From Actinomycetes bacterium (GTDB lineage: Bacteria; Actinomycetota; Acidimicrobiia; Acidimicrobiales; Ilumatobacteraceae): a DNA stretch of 41,283 nucleotides. The notes under the pieces are model-generated. The model had not been told where the DNA came from. It saw only the letters and a list, made by a program, of their open reading frames with translations, and did no database searches. This document shows, in pieces, positions 15,289 through 23,224 of the stretch; the first letter of the stretch is position 1, and each line of letters opens with the position of its first letter. The translations under genes were made by a program, and so were the position numbers. Where the stretch lies: contig JAIXWJ010000045.1 in NCBI GenBank assembly GCA_027491335.1, positions 1 to 41,283 on the forward strand. The letters are read 5' to 3'.

Positions 15289-15351
15289 TTCTGCCTCCCG
15301 CGCCGAACATACTCATGATCGCTACGTTCAAAGGGCATCCTCGCCACCATC

Positions 15352-15357
15352 TAGTTT
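15352..15357 (+). promoter_or_regulatory. -10 element of the aldehyde dehydrogenase gene
   Basis: TAGTTT lies 7 nt before ATG 15365, giving an apparently leaderless transcript. Confidence 0.42.
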
Positions 15358-15364
15358 GTGCTTC

Positions 15365-16867
15365 ATGTCCACCTTCGTCCAGAACCGCATGACCGAATTG
15401 TCGGGGCACCTGTACATCGCCGGATCCTTCGTTCGATCGCGAGGAGACGCCTCCCCGGTGATCGACCCCGCAACCGAGCAGACGGTTGGTCACTTCGCGT
15501 TGGCCACACCCACCGAAGTCGATGATGCCGTGGCCGCGGCTCGGGCGGCGCAACGCGAATGGTGGCGATTGAGCGCCCTCGAACGCGCCGATGCTCTTCA
15601 TCGCGTGGCCGACCGCTTGAACGACATGGCCCCGTTGGTGGGTGAGTGCCTCACGCGCGAAATGGGCAAGCCGTTCCGCGAGTCCAATTGGGAGGCCGGC
15701 GCATCGGCTTCGTCGTTCCGCTACTACGCCGAGTTGGCCCGCCACGAACAGGGGCGTGTCGCCGGTTCCGCCATCGCCGGCCAGATTCACATGACGCTCA
15801 AGGAACCGCTCGGCGTGATCGTTTCCATCGTGCCCTTCAACTTCCCGGTTCTGTTGTTCGGTTGGCAAGCCGCCGCGTCCTTGGCCGCGGGCAACGCGAT
15901 CATCGTGAAGCCGTCCGACCTCACTCCCCTCACGCTTCTCATGGTGATGGAAGCGTTCGATCATCTACCGGCCGGCTTGGTTCAGGTGGTCACCGGCACG
16001 GCCCAGGTGGGCCAAGCGTTGGTGGCCCACGAACACACGCACGGCGTCGCTTTCACCGGCAGCGTTCCCGCGGCGCAGGCGGTGGCCCGCGTGGCCGCCG
16101 ACCGATTCAAGCCGGTTCTCATCGAAGCGTCGGGCAACGACCCCTTCATCGTGATGCCATCGGCACCCATCGATGTGGTGGCGCGCGGTGCCGCCTTCGC
16201 CTCGTTCCTGAACTGCGGTCAGGTGTGCACCTCGGCCGAACGCTTCTACGTGCACACCGACGTTTTCGACGACTTCGTCGAGGCCTTCGCCGAACAGGCC
16301 CGATCGTTGCGTGTGGGATCGGGCCTCGACAACGTGGATATGGGGCCGCTCGCGTCGTCGCGCGAGCGCGACCGATTCGAACGAACCTTGCATCGCGCCA
16401 TCGAGCAGGGCGCTCGCGTGGTCACGGGAGCACGTCGACCGGAACGACTCGATCGCGGTTGGTTCCACGAGCCCACGGTCATGGAGGTGCGCCATGAATT
16501 CGACATCATGCACGCCGAATCCTTCGGCCCGGTCGCTCCGGTGTGTCGAGTGGATGGTCTGGATCAGGCCATCGAGTTCGCCAACGACTCCAACGTGGGT
16601 TTGGGCGCCAACATCTACACCTCCGATCTTCACGAAGCTTTCCGTGCCGTGCACGAGATCGAGAGTGGCATCGTGTGGGTGAACACGCCGCTGAACGACA
16701 ACGACGCCGTTCCCTTCGGTGGTCGCAAGCTCACGGGTTCCGGTCGCGAACTCGGCGCCGAGGGTCTCGAACAGTTCCGTCGCTCGAAGATGGTCATGAT
16801 CTCCCCCACCGCCGAAGCCGATCCCGAGTGGTTCCCCTACCCCGACGAGGACGCCTACCCGGGGTGA
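15365..16867 (+). CDS. NAD(P)-dependent aldehyde dehydrogenase
   Basis: 500 aa, normal length for the ALDH superfamily. It oxidises an aldehyde to the acid with NAD(P)+. Visible motifs are the cofactor-site [15 protein letters not shown] (the conserved Asn of FNFP), [13 protein letters not shown], the nucleotide-binding [14 protein letters not shown], the general-base region [10 protein letters not shown] (Glu), and the nucleophile in [12 protein letters not shown] (second Cys). The C-terminal FGPVAPV and [15 protein letters not shown] are also in place. ATG 15365 is chosen because TAGTTT lies 7 nt upstream. It is divergent from tryptophan dioxygenase; a role in kynurenine or another amino-acid breakdown pathway is possible, but the substrate cannot be read from the sequence. 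Confidence 0.92.
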   Translation: MSTFVQNRMTELSGHLYIAGSFVRSRGDASPVIDPATEQTVGHFALATPTEVDDAVAAARAAQREWWRLSALERADALHRVADRLNDMAPLVGECLTREMGKPFRESNWEAGASASSFRYYAELARHEQGRVAGSAIAGQIHMTLKEPLGVIVSIVPFNFPVLLFGWQAAASLAAGNAIIVKPSDLTPLTLLMVMEAFDHLPAGLVQVVTGTAQVGQALVAHEHTHGVAFTGSVPAAQAVARVAADRFKPVLIEASGNDPFIVMPSAPIDVVARGAAFASFLNCGQVCTSAERFYVHTDVFDDFVEAFAEQARSLRVGSGLDNVDMGPLASSRERDRFERTLHRAIEQGARVVTGARRPERLDRGWFHEPTVMEVRHEFDIMHAESFGPVAPVCRVDGLDQAIEFANDSNVGLGANIYTSDLHEAFRAVHEIESGIVWVNTPLNDNDAVPFGGRKLTGSGRELGAEGLEQFRRSKMVMISPTAEADPEWFPYPDEDAYPG

Positions 16868-16915
16868 ATCGAGATGGGAATCGACGGCGACAGCGCACGA
16901 TGAGCGACGCCTGAA

Positions 16916-16921
16916 TAGTCT
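16916..16921 (+). promoter_or_regulatory. -10 element of selO
   Basis: TAGTCT lies 6 nt before ATG 16928, another apparently leaderless start. Confidence 0.42.
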
Positions 16922-16927
16922 CGAAGC

Positions 16928-18403
16928 ATGTCCGATTCCGCGCGGCCTCCCTCGTTCGAGAACACGTTCGCGCGCGATCTCCCCGACATGTTCGAGCCAT
17001 GGTCCGCCGTGGTGGTCGAGCGGCCCACGGTGTTGGTCGTCAACGACTCCGTCGCTCGCGAGTTGGGTTTCGATCCCTCGTGGTTGCGTGGCGACGAGGG
17101 CGCTCGATTCCTCGTGGGCAATCTCGAGCTGCCGGGCATGCACACGGTGGCCCAGGGGTACGCCGGCCACCAATTCGGCGGCTTCTCGCCGCGACTAGGT
17201 GACGGGCGCGCACTTCTTCTGGGCGAGGTGATCGACACGAACGGCGTTCGACGCGACGTGCATCTGAAGGGTTCGGGTCGCACGCGCTATTCGCGCGGTG
17301 GTGACGGCAAGGCCGCGGTGGGTCCGATGTTGCGCGAGTACGTCATCGGTGAGGCCATGAATGCTCTCGGCATCCCCACCACTCGCGCACTTGGGGTGGT
17401 CGCCACCAACGAACTGATTCCTCGCGACGAGATGCTGCCCGGGGCCGTGCTCTGCCGCGTGGCGCTCAGCCACTTGCGCGTCGGTTCGTTCCAGTACGCC
17501 GCCACCATGAGCAACGATCACGTCCGTCGACTCGCCGACCACGCCATCGCCCGCCACGATCCCGAACTCATTGACTCCGACGATCGATATCTGGCGTTCT
17601 TTCATCGAGTCATGAATCGTCAAGCATCGCTGATCGCCAATTGGATGAGCGTCGGCTTCATTCACGGAGTGATGAACACCGACAACATGACCATCTCGGG
17701 CGAGACCATCGACTACGGCCCGTGCGCATTCATGGACACGTACTCGCCCACCACCGTGTTCAGCTCCATCGATCACCAAGGTCGGTACGCGTACGGCAAC
17801 CAACCGCACATCGCCCAGTGGAACCTCGCGCGACTTGCCGAGACCTTGCTGCCCCTCATCCACGACGACAAGGACGAGAGCATCCGCATCGCCACCGAGG
17901 CCATCAACGGTTTCCCCGCTCTCTTCGAGCGCGAATGGGAGAGACGAATGCGCGCCAAGTTGGGGCTCACCGAGCAGTCACCCGTGGAAGCGAACCTGTT
18001 CCATTCGCTCCTCACTCTGTTCGAAAGTCACCGAATCGACCACACCAACGGGATGCGCGCGCTCTCCGATGTGGTGCGAGGACGCCGCGAGCGCATGCAC
18101 GCCCTCTTCGACATGCCGTTGGCGTTCGACACCTGGGCTCGCCCGTGGTTGGACGCGTTGAATCTGGACCCGCGTGATTCGAACGACATCGCCGACGCCA
18201 TGGACGCGGTCAACCCCGCGTACGTTCCCCGCAATCACATCGTCGAGACGGCGTTGGCCGCGGCGAGTGCGGGCGATCTCGCTCCGCTGGGTTCATTGAT
18301 GGAAGTGCTGCTCCATCCGTTCCACGAGCGCGCCGGCCTCGAGGACTACGCGCGCCCCATGCCCTCGGACTGGGAGGGTTACCAAACCTTCTGCGGAACC
18401 TGA
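16928..18403 (+). CDS. selO: Protein adenylyltransferase SelO (YdiU/UPF0061 family)
   Basis: 491 aa pseudokinase-fold enzyme that transfers AMP from ATP to Ser, Thr or Tyr of target proteins, linked to redox stress. Family signatures are strong: AGHQFGGFSPRLGDGRALLL, HLKGSGRTRYSRGGDGKAAV, GPMLREYVIGEAMNALGIP, and the metal/catalytic stretch GFIHGVMNTDNM followed by IDYGPCAFMD. The protein ends FCGT, a Cys three residues from the end, the same place as the C-terminal Cys of bacterial SelO that can form a disulfide with the Cys in the catalytic region; here C in GPCAF is the likely partner. Animal SelO has selenocysteine near its C terminus, but this protein does not need it. It ends convergent to the cold-shock gene. 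Confidence 0.94.
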   Translation: MSDSARPPSFENTFARDLPDMFEPWSAVVVERPTVLVVNDSVARELGFDPSWLRGDEGARFLVGNLELPGMHTVAQGYAGHQFGGFSPRLGDGRALLLGEVIDTNGVRRDVHLKGSGRTRYSRGGDGKAAVGPMLREYVIGEAMNALGIPTTRALGVVATNELIPRDEMLPGAVLCRVALSHLRVGSFQYAATMSNDHVRRLADHAIARHDPELIDSDDRYLAFFHRVMNRQASLIANWMSVGFIHGVMNTDNMTISGETIDYGPCAFMDTYSPTTVFSSIDHQGRYAYGNQPHIAQWNLARLAETLLPLIHDDKDESIRIATEAINGFPALFEREWERRMRAKLGLTEQSPVEANLFHSLLTLFESHRIDHTNGMRALSDVVRGRRERMHALFDMPLAFDTWARPWLDALNLDPRDSNDIADAMDAVNPAYVPRNHIVETALAAASAGDLAPLGSLMEVLLHPFHERAGLEDYARPMPSDWEGYQTFCGT

Positions 18404-18414
18404 ATTCGGGCAAC

Positions 18415-18442
18415 AAAAAAGGCGCCGGTTTCCCGACGCCTT
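18415..18442 (-). terminator. Rho-independent terminator of the cold-shock gene
   Basis: On the minus strand a 10-bp stem (AAGGCGTCGG with CCGGCGCCTT, one U-G pair) closes a GAAA tetraloop and runs into a six-T stretch. It lies 24 bp after the cold-shock stop. Read on the plus strand the hairpin lacks a T run, but may still mark the end of the selO transcript. Confidence 0.88.
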
Positions 18443-18465
18443 CGTTGCACTTCGTTGTTCGAAGA

Positions 18466-18666
18466 TCAGATGCGGCGAACCTTCTGGGCCTCTTCGCCCT
18501 TCTTGCCCGGAGCAACCTCGAACTCGACCTTGTCGCCTTCGTTGAGGGTCTTGTAGCCGGTTCCCTCGATGTTCGAGAAGTGAACGAACACGTCGTCCGC
18601 ACCCTCGCGCGAGATGAAACCGAAACCCTTTTCGGCGTTGAAAAACTTCACGATGCCAGTGGCCAT
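18466..18666 (-). CDS. Cold-shock domain protein
   Basis: 66 aa, a single OB-fold cold-shock domain that binds single-stranded RNA and DNA and melts RNA structure. It starts [18 protein letters not shown], with RNP1 in KGFGFI and RNP2 in VFVHF, followed by the usual [12 protein letters not shown] 18666 is chosen over the upstream in-frame TTG because MATG is the standard family start; GGAAAAAG just upstream may serve the ribosome. The mRNA ends in a strong terminator. The 268 bp upstream hold a 12-bp tandem repeat and the LexA box of the next gene, but I see no clear promoter for this gene. Confidence 0.95.
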   Translation of the reverse strand: MATGIVKFFNAEKGFGFISREGADDVFVHFSNIEGTGYKTLNEGDKVEFEVAPGKKGEEAQKVRRI

Positions 18667-18767
18667 TTTTTCTTTTTCCAATCAACAAACTGATGCCTTG
18701 TGCATCCCTGACGACGCTAACCCCCAAATCTCCGATAGTCCCCGCGGAGAGACAATTGTTCGAAATT

Positions 18768-18791
18768 GATGTGGAGATCGATGTGGAGGTC
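18768..18791. repeat. 12-bp tandem repeat
   Basis: GATGTGGAGATC and GATGTGGAGGTC are adjacent copies with one difference, in the leader or promoter region of the cold-shock gene. No function is suggested by sequence. Confidence 0.75.
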
Positions 18792-18884
18792 GAAACGACC
18801 ATTTCTGCGACTTCTGCGACACAAAACAGTGTGAGGTTCCGGGCCGACACGATGGGGCAACCCTGCAACACCCGTGTACCATAA

Positions 18885-18900
18885 TCGAACACATGTTCGT
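18885..18900. promoter_or_regulatory. LexA binding site (SOS box) upstream of the second HNH gene
   Basis: TCGAAC-ACAT-GTTCGT matches the actinobacterial LexA box TCGAAC-N4-GTTCGA in all but the last base. It lies directly before a -10-like TAGGAT (18902-18907) and 35 bp before the HNH start, so LexA bound here would block RNA polymerase. Confidence 0.75.
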
Positions 18901-18901
18901 A

Positions 18902-18907
18902 TAGGAT
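18902..18907 (+). promoter_or_regulatory. -10 element of the SOS-controlled HNH gene
   Basis: TAGGAT lies 27 nt before ATG 18935, leaving a short leader with GAGG as a ribosome-binding site. The SOS box abuts it upstream. Confidence 0.45.
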
Positions 18908-18934
18908 CACATCACCCCAGCCCATGAGGCCGGA

Positions 18935-20305
18935 ATGCCGATCCACGAACACGCCTCGCCTTCCACCCGTGCCACCCCCGGGGGCGGCTCGTCATGGGCC
19001 ACCGCCACGTGGCGGTTCGACATCGGGGCCGTGCGTCCTTCGCCCGCCGGTCGCGTGCGTTCGGCCCTGGCCGATCTCACCGCCGATCTTCATCACCTCA
19101 CGCGGGGCCCCGATCTCGCCGAGCTACTCACCGAACTGGAACTCATCGCGCGCTCCGTCGAGGCCGCCACGGTGCGCGTCATGGCCCGCGCCGACGAAGC
19201 CGACGCGTTCCGCGACGACGGCCATGGCACCCTCAGCGGTTGGGCCCGATCCATCATCAAGTGGAGCCCAACAGAGGCATCGGCTCGCGCGCGCACGGCG
19301 ACGGCCGCTCACGAGTATCCCGCCCTCGTGGAAAGGCTCCACGCCGGAACGCTCGGTGTGGCCCAGGCCCGACGCCTCGCCGGTCTGCACGCCAACCGTC
19401 GCGTGCGCGACGAACTACCCATCGTCTTCGACACTCTGGCCGACATCGCCGGTGCTCTCCCCTACGAGGATTTCAACACCGCCGTGCTGCGCTGGGAGCA
19501 ATTGGCGGACGCCGACGGAGCTCATCGCCACGCCGACGTGGTCCATGACTCGCGCGACGCCAGCGTGCATCCGGTGGGCGACACCGTGTACGTCGACGCT
19601 CATGTCGGAACGGCGCAGGGCGCTCTCATTCTCGAGGTCTTCGAGCGTTACGTGGAAGCCGAACTGCGTCACGATCTCGACGCTCGCGACGCCCTTGGCC
19701 TCACCACCATGTCCGATCTTCCTCGCACGGCCGCTCAACGACGCGCCGATGCCTTGCACGCCATCTTCTGCAGTGCGGCGGTGGGTTCCTCACCCGCACC
19801 AGAGCCGGTGGTGAACATCCTCATGGACGCCGACACGTACGAGGCCGCCGTGGTCGCCCTCGCCAACGACGAACGTCTGCCTTCGTTGGCCCGTCGCCCG
19901 GACGACATTCACCATCGTCGATGCGAAACCACGTCGGGCCTCATGTTGGATCCCATCGACGTGGTCTCGGCGTCGTTGGTGGGCCATGTTCGACGCGTCG
20001 TCATCGGTTCCCACGGAACGGTCATCGATCTGGGACGCAAATCCCGACTCTTCACCGGTGCGGCCCGCGAAGCGATCTGGATGAGACGACGACGGTGCGT
20101 CTGGCCGTCGTGTTCACGACTTCATTGCGAGGTCGATCACCGAGTTCCTTGGTCCGAAGGTGGACGCACATCGCCCGACAACGGTGATCCACTCTGCGCC
20201 AAACACAATCGTTGGAAGACACGGGGCTATCGAACCCACATGAATCCACGCACGAGCGCCATCGAAGTCCTGCGCCCCGACGGCTCCATCATCAGCCCGG
20301 TCTGA
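18935..20305 (+). CDS. DUF222 / HNH endonuclease domain protein, SOS-controlled
   Basis: 456 aa. The DUF222 region (about 50-340) is helical (LAELLTELELIARSVEAATV, GVAQARRLAGLHANRRV), and the C-terminal HNH nuclease reads CVWPSC (C-x4-C), HCEVDHRVPWSEGGRTSPDN, LCAKHNRWK, with the DH pair and the final His/Asn of the motif present. It is only distantly like the HNH protein at 5989-7239. The LexA box 35 bp upstream suggests induction by DNA damage, as I recall for some 13E12-family genes of mycobacteria. A DNA nuclease role is expected; the biological target is unknown. The stop overlaps the convergent class V aminotransferase gene by 14 bp. Confidence 0.9.
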   Translation: MPIHEHASPSTRATPGGGSSWATATWRFDIGAVRPSPAGRVRSALADLTADLHHLTRGPDLAELLTELELIARSVEAATVRVMARADEADAFRDDGHGTLSGWARSIIKWSPTEASARARTATAAHEYPALVERLHAGTLGVAQARRLAGLHANRRVRDELPIVFDTLADIAGALPYEDFNTAVLRWEQLADADGAHRHADVVHDSRDASVHPVGDTVYVDAHVGTAQGALILEVFERYVEAELRHDLDARDALGLTTMSDLPRTAAQRRADALHAIFCSAAVGSSPAPEPVVNILMDADTYEAAVVALANDERLPSLARRPDDIHHRRCETTSGLMLDPIDVVSASLVGHVRRVVIGSHGTVIDLGRKSRLFTGAAREAIWMRRRRCVWPSCSRLHCEVDHRVPWSEGGRTSPDNGDPLCAKHNRWKTRGYRTHMNPRTSAIEVLRPDGSIISPV

Positions 20306-21578
20306 TCCGACCCTTCACGAAGTCCTCGATCAAGTTGAGGGCCACGTCCAACTCGGCCGTCGTGTTGTAGTGCGTGGGCCCGATGCGCAGCACCCCGCCT
20401 CGATCCTGCAGGCCCAAACGTTCGATCACGTCGATGCCATACGAGTGCCCGTTCCACACGTACACCCCGTGCTGGTCCAGAAACATCGCCAACTCGGCCG
20501 GATCCAGATCCGCCTTGGTGACCGACACCGTCGGCACCCGATGCTCGAAGCGCTCGGGGTTGGTGATGCCACGAATCTCCAGTCCATCGATGCGTTGCAA
20601 TCCATCGATGAGATGACGACTGAGCCCACGGTCGTAATCGGCCATGGCCAACAAACCGGCGTGCACCTCCCGGGTTCGATCCGACAATCCCGGCTTGGTC
20701 GCAGTGAACTCGGTGCCCATGGTGCGTCCGACCCACTGCATGTATTCGATGGCACCCACGGTGCCGGCCTGACCTTCGAGCGACTGCGTGCCCGTCTCGT
20801 AACGACCGGGCGGAACGTCCTTCACCACGCGCAGCTTCCATGCCGGCAAGGTGGACAGCAGTTCCTCGCGACCCCAAAGAATTCCTTGGTGCGGGCCATA
20901 GAACTTGTAGGCCGACGCCACCAGGAAGTCGCACCCCAGATCCTGCACGTCGATGGCTCCATGAGGGGCGAACTGCACGGCATCCACGTAGGTCAACACG
21001 CCGGCGGCCCGATAGCGCTCGCACATGGCCTTGACGTTGTTGATGGTGCCCAGAATGTTGCTGCTGTAGTTGATGGCCGCGAACTTGGTGCGGGGCGTGA
21101 TGATCTCGTCCAGCCGCGCCACATCGATCTCGTAGGTGGTGGGATCGAAGTCCAAGCGCTTCACCACCAAGCCGCGCTCTTCGGCCATGATGCGCCACGG
21201 CGATGCGTTGCCGTCGTGCTCCATCTGCGTGAGGATGATCTCGTCGCCGGCCTCGAACCGCCCGGCCAACACCCGCGTCATCATGAACGTGAGCGTCGTC
21301 ATGTTGGCGCCGAACACCACCTCTCGTTCATTGGACGCGTTGAAGAAGTCCGCCATCGCCCGATGCGCCTCGGCCGACATCTCGGTGGCCAAGCGCGAGG
21401 TGTGGAAGTTGCCGCCCATGTTGGCGTTGAACTCCACCAGCGCCTGCATCATGCGATCGAGCACCATCCGCGGCACCTGCGTGCCGGCCGGGTTGTCCAG
21501 ATAAATGCGGGGCGCGCCGTTGTGCGTCAGTGCCAACGCGGGGAACTGCTCGCGCACTGCGGTGATGTCGAGAGCCAT
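20292..21578 (-). CDS. Cysteine desulfurase-like class V aminotransferase (TIGR01976/VC1184 type)
   Basis: 428-aa PLP enzyme of fold type I. The start is ATG 21578 (MALDITAVREQFPAL); a TACTGT -10 stands 6 nt upstream. Sequence markers are IYLDNPAGTQVP near the N terminus, the PLP-stacking His in LTQMEHDGNASPW, the Asp of VDAVQFAPHG and the PLP lysine in SAYKFYGPHQG (K225). The pattern fits the cysteine desulfurase-like VC1184 subfamily rather than IscS, SufS or kynureninase; members of this subfamily have no firm biochemical role. It lies between an HNH gene and RF3 and is not obviously in an operon with either. Confidence 0.85.
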   Translation of the reverse strand: MALDITAVREQFPALALTHNGAPRIYLDNPAGTQVPRMVLDRMMQALVEFNANMGGNFHTSRLATEMSAEAHRAMADFFNASNEREVVFGANMTTLTFMMTRVLAGRFEAGDEIILTQMEHDGNASPWRIMAEERGLVVKRLDFDPTTYEIDVARLDEIITPRTKFAAINYSSNILGTINNVKAMCERYRAAGVLTYVDAVQFAPHGAIDVQDLGCDFLVASAYKFYGPHQGILWGREELLSTLPAWKLRVVKDVPPGRYETGTQSLEGQAGTVGAIEYMQWVGRTMGTEFTATKPGLSDRTREVHAGLLAMADYDRGLSRHLIDGLQRIDGLEIRGITNPERFEHRVPTVSVTKADLDPAELAMFLDQHGVYVWNGHSYGIDVIERLGLQDRGGVLRIGPTHYNTTAELDVALNLIEDFVKGRIRPG

Positions 21579-21584
21579 GACTCG

Positions 21585-21590
21585 ACAGTA
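21585..21590 (-). promoter_or_regulatory. -10 element of the class V aminotransferase gene
   Basis: On the minus strand TACTGT lies 6 nt before ATG 21578. Confidence 0.42.
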
Positions 21591-21613
21591 ATCCCTGTAC
21601 CCTCTCACGAGCC

Positions 21614-23206
21614 ATGGAACCGGGTACGAGCATCTTGACGGAGGCCGCGCGTCGACGCACGTTCGCCATCATCAGCCACCCCGACGCCGGCAAGACCAGC
21701 CTCACCGAGAAGTTCCTGTTGTACGCCGGCGCGGTGCAAGAAGCCGGATCCGTGCGCGCCCGAACGGGTCAGCGCTCGGCCACTTCGGACTGGATGGAGA
21801 TGGAGAAGCAGCGAGGCATCTCCATCTCCTCGACCGTGTTGCAGTTCCCGTACCGCGATCACGTCTTCAACCTGCTCGACACGCCGGGTCACCGCGACTT
21901 CAGCGAAGACACGTATCGCGTGCTGGCCGCCGTGGACGCCGTCATCATGGTGCTCGACACCGCCAAGGGCATCGAGTCCCAAACGTTGAAGTTGTTCAAC
22001 GTGTGCCGCTCGCGCAATCTTCCGGTGCTGACGTTCTTCAACAAGTTCGATCGTCCCGGTCGCGATCCGTTGGAACTGCTCGACGAGGTCGAACAGCAGA
22101 TCGGCCTGCGCGCCACTCCGGCCACGTGGCCCGTGGGTATTCCGGGCGACTTTCGTGGCACCATCGACCGACGCACCGGCGAGTTCACGAAGTACACCCG
22201 CACCGCGCGCGGTGCCGCCGCGGCCCCCGAGGAGATCATCCCCGCCGAACGAGCGGCCGCGGAGGAGGGTGACGCCTGGAAGGTGGCCCTCGATGGTTGT
22301 GGTTTGCTCGACGCCATCGGCGCCGACGTCGATCTACCGTCGTTCCTCGCCGGCAAGAGCACGCCGGTGTTCGTGGGGTCGGCCCTCACCAACTTCGGCG
22401 TGCGCGCCTTGCTGGACGCGGTGGCCGAACTCGCACCACCCCCGTTGCCACGTGTCGACGTGAACGACAACGAGCGACCACTCGACGCCAACTTCGCCGG
22501 GTTCGTCTTCAAGATTCAGGCCAACATGGATCCGAACCACCGCGACCGACTGGCGTTCGCGCGCGTGTGTTCGGGTCGCTTCGAGCGCGGCATGGATGCC
22601 GAGTGCCTGCGCTCGGGTCGTGCGGTGGGCACCAAGTACGCCACCACGGCGTTCGGCAACGATCGCGAGACCATCGAAGAAGCGTTTCCCGGCGACATCA
22701 TCGGCCTGGTGAACGCCGGTGACCTACGAATCGGCGACACCATCTTCCAAGGAAAGAAGATCGAGTTTCCCGGCGTGCCCCGCTTCGCACCCGAGGTGTT
22801 CGCCAGCGCGCGCCCGCTGGACCGCGGCAAGATCAAGCAGTTCCGACGGGGCCTCGAACAACTCGACGAAGAGGGTGTGGTCCAGGTGCTACGCGACCTC
22901 GACTTCGGCGACACCGAACCGGTGTTGGCCGCCGTTGGTGTGTTGCAGTTCGAAGTGTTCGCCCATCGTCTGGCCAGTGAGTTCAACGCTCCGGCCGAGA
23001 TCGTGTCGTCGCCCTATCAAGCGATGCGATTGACCGACAAAGCCAGCGCCGAACGCTTGCGCCAAATCGGCGGCATTCGCATTTTGTACCGGGCCAACGA
23101 TGAGATGGTGGCGTTGTTCGAGAACAAGTACCGATTGCAGCGTCTCATGAACGACGAACCCGAATTGCGACTGGATCCCGTCTTCGACGGCCAGCCCGAT
23201 CAGTGA
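21614..23206 (+). CDS. prfC: Peptide chain release factor 3
   Basis: 530-aa translational GTPase that removes RF1 or RF2 from the ribosome after peptide release. The GTPase domain shows G1 SHPDAGKTSLTEK (about residues 21-33), G3 DTPGHRDF and G4 NKFD; the switch region QRGISISSTVLQF and the later KIQANMDPNHRDRLAFARV and GVLQFEVFAHRL are RF3-specific and set it apart from EF-G. Length is normal. ATG 21614 stands 36 bp from the divergent class V gene; a TACCCT at 21598-21603, 10 nt upstream, may be its -10. The stop is 18 bp from the convergent penicillin-acylase gene. Confidence 0.95.
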   Translation: MEPGTSILTEAARRRTFAIISHPDAGKTSLTEKFLLYAGAVQEAGSVRARTGQRSATSDWMEMEKQRGISISSTVLQFPYRDHVFNLLDTPGHRDFSEDTYRVLAAVDAVIMVLDTAKGIESQTLKLFNVCRSRNLPVLTFFNKFDRPGRDPLELLDEVEQQIGLRATPATWPVGIPGDFRGTIDRRTGEFTKYTRTARGAAAAPEEIIPAERAAAEEGDAWKVALDGCGLLDAIGADVDLPSFLAGKSTPVFVGSALTNFGVRALLDAVAELAPPPLPRVDVNDNERPLDANFAGFVFKIQANMDPNHRDRLAFARVCSGRFERGMDAECLRSGRAVGTKYATTAFGNDRETIEEAFPGDIIGLVNAGDLRIGDTIFQGKKIEFPGVPRFAPEVFASARPLDRGKIKQFRRGLEQLDEEGVVQVLRDLDFGDTEPVLAAVGVLQFEVFAHRLASEFNAPAEIVSSPYQAMRLTDKASAERLRQIGGIRILYRANDEMVALFENKYRLQRLMNDEPELRLDPVFDGQPDQ

Positions 23207-23224
23207 TCGTTCTGTCGTGATATC

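Noticed and set aside
18395-18460. TGA after FCGT in selO read as selenocysteine (C-G-T-U)
   Set aside because: Bacterial SelO ends with a Cys three residues before the stop, exactly as here, and beyond the TGA the frame runs straight into the terminator hairpin of the cold-shock gene.
20292-21578. Class V aminotransferase as kynureninase, pairing with tryptophan dioxygenase
   Set aside because: The sequence fits the cysteine desulfurase-like VC1184 subfamily and the gene is 5 kb away with unrelated genes between.
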